Shown in pieces: positions 1 to 5,310 of a DNA stretch of 5,367 nt; the stretch's first letter is position 1, and every line of letters starts with the position of its first letter. The notes beneath the pieces were generated by a model. It worked only from the letters and a program-made list of their open reading frames with translations, ran no database searches and was not told the DNA's origin. The DNA is from Lysinibacillus sp. (lineage in GTDB: Bacteria; Bacillota; Bacilli; Bacillales_A; Planococcaceae), in NCBI GenBank assembly GCA_012735355.1, contig JAAYHP010000059.1:1-5367 (forward strand). Reading direction: 5' to 3'. Made by a program: the position numbers and the translations under genes.

Positions 1-25
1 GAGCGAATTTCTAAAATAAATATAT

Positions 26-202
26 TTACTCATTTAATATAGATGGATTTTGCTTACTTGATGGTTTTCCTTTATTTTCGTTTTGGTTTTGTTTTTTCGC
101 ATTATTATTTTGCCCAATCACATCAAAGTCATCAGGACTTAAATCATAGCCATATCCATACTCTTCCCGATTTGGCCTTTTCTCCTTCTTTTTCTTTCCC
201 AT
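26..202 (-). CDS. Small Lys/Asn/Gln-rich hypothetical protein, 58 aa
   Basis: I do not recognise this protein. It begins MGKKKKEKRPNREEYGYGYD, so the first ten residues are strongly basic. An acidic/tyrosine patch (YGYGYDLSPDDFD) follows, and the tail is rich in Asn, Gln, Lys and Ser. It has no hydrophobic segment or cysteine, so it is probably soluble and largely disordered. I chose the ATG at 202 because GGAGGTG (215-209) sits 6 nt upstream. The in-frame ATG at 217 would overlap that ribosome binding site and has none of its own. The gene lies downstream of sodA on the same strand but behind the sodA terminator, so it may have its own promoter or depend on readthrough; I saw no clear promoter between 203 and 280. 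Its Shine-Dalgarno lies inside a hairpin (separate entry). That it is a gene is likely from the ribosome binding site; its function is unknown. Confidence 0.65.
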   Translation of the reverse strand: MGKKKKEKRPNREEYGYGYDLSPDDFDVIGQNNNAKKQNQNENKGKPSSKQNPSILNE

Positions 203-208
203 ATCGCT

Positions 209-239
209 CACCTCCACAACAATTAATTTGTGTAGAGGT
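209..239 (-). promoter_or_regulatory. Hairpin enclosing the Shine-Dalgarno of the 58-aa gene
   Basis: On the minus-strand transcript ACCUCUACA (239-231) can pair with UGUGGAGGU (218-210), giving 9 bp with one U-G wobble. After one bulged base, CAA (230-228) pairs with UUG (222-220), closing a 5-nt loop. The 3' arm contains the GGAGGU that serves the ATG at 202, so folding would hide the ribosome binding site. The wobble pair works only in the minus-strand RNA, which fits the gene direction. Pairing is seen directly; a regulatory role is inference. Confidence 0.45.
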
Positions 240-280
240 AAATAAATTATTCTTAAACATTAAACTACTTTTTTCATAAT

Positions 281-308
281 AAAAAAAGCGAACCCATATA
301 GGATTCGC
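281..308 (-). terminator. Intrinsic terminator of sodA
   Basis: Read on the minus strand, GCGAATCC (308-301), loop TATAT and GGGTTCGC (295-288) form an 8-bp stem with one G-U wobble, followed by seven T (287-281). It starts about 20 nt after the sodA stop codon. The wobble is allowed only in the minus-strand RNA, which supports that direction. Confidence 0.88.
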
Positions 309-327
309 CTTTCTGTTTTATTATGAA

Positions 328-933
328 TTATTTCGCAGCTGCGTATTTTTCTGCTACAACATCCCAGTTTACTACATTCCAGAATGCTGCGATGTAGTCA
401 GGACGACGGTTTTGATAGTTTAAGTAGTAAGCGTGCTCCCATACATCTAAACCTAAGATAGGTGTTTGACCTTCCATGTAAGGAGAATCTTGGTTTGGAG
501 TAGAAGTTACTTTAAGTTCACCGTTATCTACTACTAACCAAGCCCAACCTGAACCGAAGCGACCAGCTGCAGCTTTCGAAAACTCATCTTTGAAAGCATC
601 AAAGCTACCGAATTTTGCTTCGATTGCAGAAGCTAATTCACCAGTAGGAGCATTGGCACCACCAGGAGCTAAAATTTCCCAGAATAATGTGTGGTTAGCA
701 TGTCCACCACCGTTGTTGCGAACAGCAGTTTGTTTATCCGCAGGAAGAGCATCAATATTAGAAATAAGTTCGATTAAATCTTTATCAGCATATTCTGTTC
801 CTTCAACCGCTGCGTTTAAGTTTGTCACATATGTGTTATGGTGTTTCGTATGGTGAATTTCCATTGTTCTTGCATCGATGTGTGGTTCTAATGCATCGTA
901 TGCATAAGTTAATTTTGGTAATTCAAATGCCAT
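328..933 (-). CDS. sodA: Superoxide dismutase, Mn type (SodA)
   Basis: Converts superoxide to hydrogen peroxide and oxygen in the cytoplasm, normally as a dimer. The product is 201 aa, the usual full length for bacilli. The four metal ligands are visible: His27 (in EIHHTKHH), His81 (in GGGHANH), Asp163 and His167 (in the family signature DVWEHAYY). Tyr35 is the gateway tyrosine. Gly77 and Gln148 (in PNQDSP) are the Mn-type choices; Fe enzymes usually have Gln and Ala at these positions, so manganese is the likely metal. The ATG at 933 is chosen because AAGGGAGG (948-941) lies 7 nt upstream and MAFELPKL matches the normal N-terminus; the in-frame start at 954 has no such site. It follows yqgC on the same strand after 189 nt, with promoter candidates and a perfect dyad in between, and ends in its own terminator. 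Identity is certain; the metal is inferred from residues. Confidence 0.98.
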   Translation of the reverse strand: MAFELPKLTYAYDALEPHIDARTMEIHHTKHHNTYVTNLNAAVEGTEYADKDLIELISNIDALPADKQTAVRNNGGGHANHTLFWEILAPGGANAPTGELASAIEAKFGSFDAFKDEFSKAAAGRFGSGWAWLVVDNGELKVTSTPNQDSPYMEGQTPILGLDVWEHAYYLNYQNRRPDYIAAFWNVVNWDVVAEKYAAAK

Positions 934-966
934 GTGAATTCCTCCCTTGTACAAATCTGTAATTGT

Positions 967-1000
967 CTTACCTCTATTAGATTATCAAAATAGAGGTAGG
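967..1000. promoter_or_regulatory. Perfect 10-bp dyad over the proximal sodA promoter candidate
   Basis: TACCTCTATT (969-978) and AATAGAGGTA (989-998) are exact reverse complements around a 10-nt centre. Position 967 can also pair with 1000. On the minus strand the centre contains GATAAT (986-981), five of six bases of a -10 box, with TTGAAG (1007-1002) 15 nt upstream as a weak -35. If that is the promoter, the arms flank the -10 like an operator. Otherwise the dyad would be a hairpin in a longer sodA leader. It does not resemble the PerR, Fur or MntR boxes I know. Confidence 0.4.
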
Positions 1001-1090
1001 GCTTCAATTATTTAGTTTTTAGACGGTAATTTTCAGACTTTTGGCTGAAGACCCAAATCGTGAAAAACAACCATCCTAACTATATCCTTC

Positions 1091-1120
1091 TTTATGAACA
1101 TTTAAACAAAAATATGTCAA
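1091..1120 (-). promoter_or_regulatory. Possible distal sodA promoter
   Basis: A consensus -35 TTGACA (1120-1115) is followed after 18 nt by CATAAA (1096-1091), four of six bases of a sigma-A -10 box. Transcription would start near 1084 and give sodA a leader of roughly 150 nt that includes the 969-998 dyad. The site lies just past the yqgC stop codon. Only the -35 is strong, so this is tentative. Confidence 0.3.
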
Positions 1121-1122
1121 AA

Positions 1123-1602
1123 TTAAATAGCTATGAAAAAAATAATGATCATTACTATTTGAAGGATACCTTTTGTCACAACCGACGTTAACAATCCTAC
1201 AAGGGAACCAACTGCTGCTTTTACAGCTTGCTTAAAATCCCTTTTCGTTATAATGAATTCTCCAATCATAGCGCCGATAAAAGGACCGGTGATAATGCCT
1301 GCGATGGGAATGACAAAAGGACCAAGGATTAAACCGATCGTACTTCCCCAAAGGCCAGCTTTAGTTCCCCCAAACTTTTTAATGCCGATTAAATTTGCTA
1401 ATGTATCCGCAGTAAATAGTAACAGAACAAATAAAATCTCAATCAACCAAAACCACCATGTAAGTTCGAAGAAGGAGAAAAACAATCCATACACGATAAA
1501 TCCTATAAGCAAAAATAAAACCGATGGGATAATTGGATAAATTAATCCAATAAATCCAACGATAAAAGAAATGATAATGAGTATCCAAGCAATAATTTCC
1601 AA
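1123..1602 (-). CDS. yqgC: DUF456 family membrane protein (YqgC-like)
   Basis: A 159-aa polytopic membrane protein. Hydrophobic segments lie at about residues 3-21, 24-45, 50-72, 85-118 (possibly two passes in a Gly/Pro-rich stretch) and 130-158. The motif YPIIPS near residue 22, the GGTKAGLWGSTIGLILGP stretch (78-95) and GPFIGAMIGE (106-115) are typical of the DUF456 family, whose function is not known. The start is a TTG at 1602, supported by TGGAGG (1616-1611) 8 nt upstream. It lies upstream of sodA on the same strand, as in Bacillus subtilis. No strong terminator separates the two genes, so yqgC transcripts may run into sodA. It diverges from yqgB across 119 nt. I found no convincing promoter there. 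Family assignment is fairly sure; no function is claimed. Confidence 0.85.
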   Translation of the reverse strand: MEIIAWILIIISFIVGFIGLIYPIIPSVLFLLIGFIVYGLFFSFFELTWWFWLIEILFVLLLFTADTLANLIGIKKFGGTKAGLWGSTIGLILGPFVIPIAGIITGPFIGAMIGEFIITKRDFKQAVKAAVGSLVGLLTSVVTKGILQIVMIIIFFIAI

Positions 1603-1721
1603 TATTTTTTCCTCCAGTACATTTTCTACGTAAAAGAGTGTAAAAAAGTTTCATTGATAAAAGAGTTGTACATTCTTCTTTCCATTATTTCATGTTAAAC
1701 TTGGTATTGGAGGAGAATTTT

Positions 1722-2222
1722 ATGATAAAACATTCCCAATTATTTATACATAGTCTTTTCCAACCGAAAAAACTGGCTAGCTACCGACTATTAACGATTG
1801 GAAAAGTAATTCAATACGTTTTCATTCTTGTAACAATCGTAACGATTATTTCTTTTGTCCAATTTCTAACAGGTGTGAATGAAACTGCACTACAATTTGA
1901 AGATTTGCAACAATATGTAAAAGTCATCCAGTGGTTACTATATCCATTTGCTTTACTATTTTTATTTTTAACATCTACCACATTGCTTTTCCTTCGAATC
2001 AGCATTTATGCTTTAGTAGGCACGATTCTATTAAAGATCATGAAGCGTCGAGGAGAATATCGCCATATGTGGAGGACAAGTGCTTTTGCCATCACTTGGT
2101 CAACTCTATTATCGATTCTATTTGTCTATCTTCCAATTCCTAGCTTATTCGGTACATCTATTAATGTTATTATTACAATTATTCTATTAATTATAGCTGC
2201 ATCAAAATATCCTAAACTATAA
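1722..2222 (+). CDS. yqgB: Polytopic membrane protein, probably DUF1189 (YqgB-like)
   Basis: A 166-aa integral membrane protein of unknown function. The N-terminal region LFQPKKLASYRLLTIGK (13-28) precedes hydrophobic segments at about 29-49, 70-104 (probably two passes), 119-137 and 146-161. A basic patch KIMKRRGEYRHMWR (105-118) is likely cytoplasmic. The opening 'PKKLASYR' pattern and the position between yqfZ and yqgC suggest the DUF1189/YqgB group, though this protein seems shorter than the DUF1189 proteins I recall. The ATG at 1722 is preceded by TTGGAGGAG (GGAGG at 1709-1713) with an 8-nt spacer. An upstream in-frame start at 1692 would overlap that site and lacks one of its own. It is followed after 56 nt by yqfZ, with a strong hairpin between them. 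Membrane protein: sure. Family name: moderate. Confidence 0.75.
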   Translation: MIKHSQLFIHSLFQPKKLASYRLLTIGKVIQYVFILVTIVTIISFVQFLTGVNETALQFEDLQQYVKVIQWLLYPFALLFLFLTSTTLLFLRISIYALVGTILLKIMKRRGEYRHMWRTSAFAITWSTLLSILFVYLPIPSLFGTSINVIITIILLIIAASKYPKL

Positions 2223-2234
2223 AAATAAGTTCTG

Positions 2235-2276
2235 AATCCTTCCTTACTTCATATAGTGGAGCAAGGAGGGATTTTT
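2235..2276 (+). terminator. Hairpin ending yqgB and overlapping the yqfZ ribosome binding site
   Basis: AATCCTTCCTT (2235-2245) pairs with AAGGAGGGATT (2263-2273) over 11 bp with one U-G wobble. After an A/C mismatch, CTTCA (2247-2251) pairs with TGGAG (2257-2261), closing a 5-nt loop. Five T (2272-2276) follow, overlapping the stem base. This is the shape of an intrinsic terminator for yqgB with a short U tract. Its 3' arm contains GGAGGG, the Shine-Dalgarno of yqfZ. Whether it terminates, attenuates or hides the ribosome binding site cannot be decided from sequence. Confidence 0.6.
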
Positions 2277-2278
2277 AA

Positions 2279-2605
2279 ATGAGATATTTTATATTAACCG
2301 TTGCTTTTTTTATAGTAGTTGCTGTCATTAAAATAGATTTAACGGAAGGAACTATACCCCTTGCCGCCTTTTCGGAAACGAATTCATGCAATGAACAACT
2401 TGCTGTAAAATCTGTTCCAGTCATTTCTCAAAATGGCGATACGGTACAAAGTTTACTCGCAACGTATCCGACAGACGAAAGAATCTCACTTCCTGAACGG
2501 ATGGCAGATTTTTATCTATTAAATCCCCATCTGAAAAATCAAGTCATTTTGCCAGGGGAATTAATCAAAATTCCGATTTACTCAAGTAACGGCCATTGTA
2601 AATAA
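2279..2605 (+). CDS. yqfZ: Membrane-anchored LysM-like protein (YqfZ-like)
   Basis: A 108-aa protein. Residues 3-19 (YFILTVAFFIVVAVIKI) form an uncleaved anchor or signal segment, so the rest should lie outside the membrane. Residues about 46-99 look like a single LysM-type module: the start VPVISQNGDTVQSLL, a helical middle, then NPHL and the ending LPGELIKIP. LysM modules usually bind peptidoglycan or chitin sugars. Two cysteines (Cys37 and Cys107) flank the module and could form a disulfide outside the cell; that is inference. GGAGG (2265-2269) lies 9 nt before the ATG. The gene sits between yqgB and ispG as in Bacillus subtilis, but there is no gene between yqfZ and yqgB here, where I recall yqgA in that species. 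No clear terminator follows; only a weak A/T hairpin (2604-2624) is present. Confidence 0.8.
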   Translation: MRYFILTVAFFIVVAVIKIDLTEGTIPLAAFSETNSCNEQLAVKSVPVISQNGDTVQSLLATYPTDERISLPERMADFYLLNPHLKNQVILPGELIKIPIYSSNGHCK

Positions 2606-2626
2606 GAAAAAAACAATGTTTCTTCC

Positions 2627-2655
2627 TTGTCGCCCTTTCCTTACACTGTTAAAAT
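2627..2655 (+). promoter_or_regulatory. Sigma-A type promoter of ispG
   Basis: TTGTCG (2627-2632, four of six bases of -35) is followed after exactly 17 nt by TAAAAT (2650-2655, five of six bases of -10). An extended -10 TG lies at 2647-2648. Transcription should start near 2662, giving a leader of about 46 nt before the ispG ATG. This is the best promoter in the window and separates ispG-yqfW from yqfZ. Confidence 0.65.
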
Positions 2656-2666
2656 AATGGGAGTGA

Positions 2667-2686
2667 AGGTACGATAAAATGTACCT
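2667..2686 (+). repeat. 6-bp inverted repeat in the ispG leader
   Basis: AGGTAC (2667-2672) and GTACCT (2681-2686) are exact reverse complements around an 8-nt centre. They lie between the predicted transcription start and the Shine-Dalgarno of ispG. It could be a small leader hairpin or a protein site; it is short and may be chance. Confidence 0.3.
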
Positions 2687-2707
2687 CGATAAAGGAGAGA
2701 GTGATTG

Positions 2708-3805
2708 ATGAGTGAAATTATTCATCGTTCGAAAACGCGTCCGGTTCGTGTCGGCAATTTAACGATCGGTGGTAGTAACGAATTATTTATTCAAAGTATG
2801 TGTACAACGAAAACCCACGATGTAGAAGCTACAGTGGCAGAAATTTTACGATTAGAGGAAGCTGGATGTCAGCTTGTCCGAGTAGCTGTTCCCGATGAAC
2901 GAGCTGCCGCTGCAATTCCAGAAATAAAAAAACGAATCCATATCCCACTCGTTGCGGATATTCATTTTAACTATAAACTCGCTTTAATGGCCATTGAAAA
3001 TGGAATTGATAAAGTGCGCATCAACCCTGGTAATATTGGCCGTAGAGAAAAAGTGGAAGCAGTTGTGAACGCTGCGAAAGCAAAAGGCGTTCCTATTCGA
3101 ATTGGCGTAAATGCCGGATCTCTAGAAAAACATATACTAGAAAAATATGGTTACCCTACTGCAGATGGAATGGTAGAATCTGCCCTACATCATATTAAAA
3201 TACTTGAAGATTTAGATTTCCACGATATTATCGTGTCCATGAAAGCTTCTGATGTAAACCTTGCCATTGAAGCCTATGAAAAAGCAGCAAAAGCCTTTGA
3301 TTATCCGCTCCATTTAGGTATCACTGAATCTGGAACATTGTTTGCAGGTACAGTAAAATCTGCTGCTGGCCTTGGTGCGATTTTATCAAGAGGAATCGGA
3401 AATACACTCCGCATTTCTTTATCTGCTGATCCAGTAGAAGAAGTAAAAGTTGCTAGAGAACTACTAAAATCCTTTGGTTTAGCATCGAACATGGCTACTT
3501 TAATTTCCTGCCCGACGTGCGGACGGATTGAAATAGATTTAATTTCGATTGCTAACGAAGTGGAAGAATACATTTCAAAACTAAATGTCCCATTAAAAGT
3601 TGCGGTTCTTGGCTGTGCTGTTAACGGTCCTGGTGAAGCTCGGGAAGCGGATATTGGTATTGCTGGAGCCCGAGGAGAAGGCTTGCTATTTATGAAAGGA
3701 AAAACTGTTCGAAAAGTACCAGAGGAAACGATGGTAGAAGAACTGAAAAAAGAAATCGATAAAATGGCAGCGGATATGTTAGCAGAAAAAGAACAAGCGA
3801 ATTAA
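2708..3805 (+). CDS. ispG: 4-hydroxy-3-methylbut-2-enyl diphosphate synthase (IspG/GcpE)
   Basis: Reductively opens 2-C-methyl-D-erythritol 2,4-cyclodiphosphate to HMBPP, the last-but-one step of the MEP pathway, in the cytoplasm with electrons from flavodoxin or ferredoxin. The product is 365 aa, the compact bacterial form: an N-terminal TIM-barrel domain (about 1-250) followed by the iron-sulfur domain. The [4Fe-4S] ligands are Cys268 and Cys271 (in SCPTCGR), Cys303 (in [10 protein letters not shown]) and Glu310, the fourth ligand known in this family. Family-typical stretches include [36 protein letters not shown] and GITESGT. The protein reads as very close to Bacillus subtilis IspG. AAAGGAG (2691-2697) lies 10 nt before the ATG at 2708. 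A TTG immediately upstream (2705) is a possible alternative adding one residue. It has its own promoter and leads directly into yqfW. Confidence 0.98.
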   Translation: MSEIIHRSKTRPVRVGNLTIGGSNELFIQSMCTTKTHDVEATVAEILRLEEAGCQLVRVAVPDERAAAAIPEIKKRIHIPLVADIHFNYKLALMAIENGIDKVRINPGNIGRREKVEAVVNAAKAKGVPIRIGVNAGSLEKHILEKYGYPTADGMVESALHHIKILEDLDFHDIIVSMKASDVNLAIEAYEKAAKAFDYPLHLGITESGTLFAGTVKSAAGLGAILSRGIGNTLRISLSADPVEEVKVARELLKSFGLASNMATLISCPTCGRIEIDLISIANEVEEYISKLNVPLKVAVLGCAVNGPGEAREADIGIAGARGEGLLFMKGKTVRKVPEETMVEELKKEIDKMAADMLAEKEQAN

Positions 3806-3807
3806 AA

Positions 3808-3815
3808 GGGGGGGG
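3808..3815 (+). repeat. Run of eight G forming the yqfW Shine-Dalgarno
   Basis: AAAA followed by eight G (3808-3815) and CAAAA makes up the ribosome binding site of yqfW, in a 15-nt gap after ispG. The usual AAGGGG pairing is available, but the exact spacing to the ATG depends on which Gs pair. Slippage in such a tract could change translation strength without touching a reading frame. Confidence 0.6.
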
Positions 3816-3820
3816 CAAAA

Positions 3821-4393
3821 ATGTTTTCTAAGCCACGTTTCGGTATCGATATTGACGGAACAGTGACAACACCCGATACGCTAATTCCCCATATTAACAA
3901 ACAGTACAAAACGAATATCGTACTAGATGACGTGATTGAATATGACTTTTTAAGTGCATTTCCCCATCCAGTGGACCGTAATGAATTTGCACGCTGGTTT
4001 AAAGAAAATGAACCTTTTTTGTATTCCGTCAGTCAAATCGCCAAAGATGCCCAAAAAATTTTGCGCACTTGGCATAAAAAATATGAACTCTATTATATAT
4101 CTGCCCGGGATACAAATGTGTTCGATATCACAAAACAGTGGTTTGAGCAACACGAAGTTCCCTACGATCACATTGAATTAATTGGAAGTCATGATAAAAT
4201 TGAGGCTGCAAAGAAATATCGGGTGGAAGCATTCTTTGAAGACAAACACGACAACGCAGTCATGTTAGCAGAAGAACTTCAAATTCCTGTATTATTATTT
4301 GATACACCTTATAACAGGAAAGCCACTCCGAACAATGTGATTCGCGTGCAAAACTGGGTGGAAGCAAACGAATGGATTGAGCGTCACTTTTAA
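3821..4393 (+). CDS. yqfW: HAD-superfamily 5'-nucleotidase, NT5C type (YqfW-like)
   Basis: A 190-aa soluble protein of the NT5C family of 5'(3')-deoxyribonucleotidase-like phosphatases, which remove phosphate from nucleoside monophosphates. All four HAD motifs are visible. Motif I is GIDIDGT with the nucleophile Asp10 and the acid/base Asp12. Motif II is YYISARD with Ser94. Motif III is Lys126 in SHDKIEAA. Motif IV is FFEDKHDN with Glu140, Asp141 and Asp144 for magnesium. The substrate cannot be read from the sequence; Bacillus subtilis YqfW is annotated only as a putative nucleotidase. The ATG at 3821 follows an unusual all-G Shine-Dalgarno (3808-3815). It lies 15 nt after ispG, so the two are almost surely co-transcribed. 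A strong terminator follows 10 nt after its stop. Confidence 0.92.
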   Translation: MFSKPRFGIDIDGTVTTPDTLIPHINKQYKTNIVLDDVIEYDFLSAFPHPVDRNEFARWFKENEPFLYSVSQIAKDAQKILRTWHKKYELYYISARDTNVFDITKQWFEQHEVPYDHIELIGSHDKIEAAKKYRVEAFFEDKHDNAVMLAEELQIPVLLFDTPYNRKATPNNVIRVQNWVEANEWIERHF

Positions 4394-4403
4394 TATATAA
4401 AAC

Positions 4404-4459
4404 ACGCTAGACTTGTCCACATGAAATGTATCATTTTCATGGATTTGTCTAGCGTTTTT
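4404..4459 (+). terminator. Long intrinsic terminator of ispG-yqfW
   Basis: ACGCTAGAC (4404-4412) pairs perfectly with GTCTAGCGT (4447-4455). Beyond a T/T internal loop, GTCC (4415-4418) pairs with GGAT (4441-4444) using one G-U wobble. After two bulged bases, ATGAAA (4421-4426) pairs with TTTCAT (4435-4440). Five T (4455-4459) follow. On the minus strand the same stem is followed by GTGTTTTATATATT, so it could also stop weak transcription from the 42-aa ORF coming the other way. Confidence 0.92.
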
Positions 4460-4503
4460 AAATTTTATCAATAAAATTACATTGAAATAATAGCGGAAAA
4501 CTT

Positions 4504-4632
4504 TTACACATCAATGATACCTTTCATCCAGCGTTCAACAAAGGTCTCAAAAGTGATGCCATATCGATTGTAGAGATCATGATAGACAAAATAAATTCCT
4601 AATTTCTCTAATAACTCGTCGTTAATTTTCAT
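4504..4632 (-). CDS. Small hypothetical protein, 42 aa
   Basis: A short reading frame starting MKINDELLEKLGIYFVYHDL and ending RWMKGIIDV. I do not recognise it. It begins at the ATG at 4632, preceded by AGAAAGGAAG (4646-4637), a good Shine-Dalgarno, and has a TAA stop. The composition looks like a real compact helical protein: hydrophobic residues alternate with charged ones, five aromatic residues lie between 14 and 24 (YF, Y, Y, Y), and there is no cysteine or membrane segment. It is the only open frame with a ribosome binding site between the yqfW terminator and the lipoprotein gene. It converges on the yqfW terminator, which may serve both, and diverges from the lipoprotein gene over 122 nt. 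I saw no clear promoter. It could be a small regulator or part of a protein-protein interface, but nothing in the sequence proves this. Confidence 0.55.
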   Translation of the reverse strand: MKINDELLEKLGIYFVYHDLYNRYGITFETFVERWMKGIIDV

Positions 4633-4754
4633 GTACTCTTCCTTTCTTTTGTCGAGTGAACAATCGAAATCGAATACAAAATGTAAAAATTCTCTAGTAC
4701 ATATACTCTTTTTTTCGCTATGATTGATATAGAATTTTGTTTAGGAGGTCGATT

Positions 4755-5255
4755 ATGAAAACGATACATATCATTATGATCATGTCTATCCTTCTATTGG
4801 TAGGTTGCAGTGAACAAATGAGTGATATAAAAGAAGCTGTTTCCGGTATTAATTCGCAAGCAGAAAAAGCGAAAAGTGCGATTACGATGGATGCTCATAC
4901 AATTCGTGGGCTAGAAATCGAATTTAATGGTGAATTATTTACTGTAAATGATTTATTTAAAAACATTCTACGTGATGTCCAATGGGAATATGAAAAAAAT
5001 AATGATCAACATCTTTTGTTTGTAAAAGGAACTTGGAAAGAGCCTCTTTTCGAAAATCATTTTTCCATTGAAAAAAAGGAGAAATTAATAAAGGATGGCA
5101 AGGTGTATATTCAATTAACCTTTGAAAATGAATCGATCGTAGCAAATGAAACGACCGTTTCAATGAAATTGGAAGATGAAATATTAGTGGATGAGAAAGG
5201 TGAAGAAATTCTTTATTACTTATACGAAATTTATGTGAACCAAAAAAATGAGTAA
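4755..5255 (+). CDS. Predicted lipoprotein of unknown function
   Basis: A 166-aa protein with a type II signal peptide: Lys2, the hydrophobic stretch IIMIMSILLL, then the lipobox LVGC with Cys18 as the predicted lipidated residue. The mature protein would be tethered to the outer face of the membrane. Residues about 20-44 are a helical, Lys/Ala-rich linker (DIKEAVSGINSQAEKAKSAI). From about 50 on the pattern suggests alternating strands, with IRGLEIEFNGELFTVNDLFK and, later, a KVYIQLTFENESI strand region. There is no further cysteine and no catalytic motif that I recognise. The ATG at 4755 is chosen because AGGAGGT (4743-4749) lies just upstream; an in-frame TTG at 4737 lies before that site. 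A TAGAAT (4730-4735) resembles a -10 box but lies too close to the ribosome binding site and has no -35. It is flanked by the divergent 42-aa ORF, and its job is unknown. Confidence 0.85.
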   Translation: MKTIHIIMIMSILLLVGCSEQMSDIKEAVSGINSQAEKAKSAITMDAHTIRGLEIEFNGELFTVNDLFKNILRDVQWEYEKNNDQHLLFVKGTWKEPLFENHFSIEKKEKLIKDGKVYIQLTFENESIVANETTVSMKLEDEILVDEKGEEILYYLYEIYVNQKNE

Positions 5256-5287
5256 ACTATTCACTTTACATAAAAGAAATAGATCGC

Positions 5288-5310
5288 AAAAAAGAGAGGT
5301 TGGGACATAT
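5288..5310 (+). repeat. AGAGAGGTTGGGACATAT motif at the window edge
   Basis: Six A then GAGAGGTTGGGACATAT lies about 30 nt after the lipoprotein stop. I recall GGTTGGGACAT-type sequences recurring between genes in Firmicutes, often as one arm of a terminator-like hairpin with TATGTCCCAACC as the other arm. That second arm is not in the remaining 57 nt, so if it exists it is outside the window. The stretch 5256-5367 shows no gene. Confidence 0.35.

Noticed and set aside
43..279. Plus-strand open frame of 78 codons opposite the 58-aa gene
   Set aside because: No ribosome binding site, composition is the shadow of the Lys/Asn-rich minus-strand gene, and it runs through the sodA-downstream hairpin region.
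590..856. Plus-strand open frame inside sodA
   Set aside because: Antisense to a certain gene, with no ribosome binding site; a codon-usage shadow.
1033..1074. A 13-codon minus-strand ORF in the sodA leader (MVVFHDLGLQPKV) with AAGGA 10 nt upstream
   Set aside because: Very short, the spacing is long, and the promoter candidate at 1091-1120 would start transcription inside or after that AAGGA. Not enough to call a leader peptide.
1439..1654. Minus-strand open frame overlapping the yqgC start region in another frame
   Set aside because: Most of it overlaps yqgC, which has the family signature and the ribosome binding site.
1603..1721. Promoter search between the divergent yqgC and yqgB
   Set aside because: Boxes such as TTGATA, TTGTAC and TTTACA occur, but none has a good -10 at 16-18 nt that leaves room for the ribosome binding site, so none is called.
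3301..3573. Minus-strand open frame inside ispG
   Set aside because: Antisense to the well-conserved iron-sulfur domain of ispG; no start signals.
4461..4478. A/T-only inverted repeat AATTTTAT/ATAAAATT just after the yqfW terminator
   Set aside because: Too weak and AT-rich, with a minimal loop and no T tract in either direction; expected by chance in this base composition.
4700..4707. CATATACT before the lipoprotein gene, similar to sporulation sigma-E/sigma-K -10 boxes
   Set aside because: No matching -35 element at the right distance.
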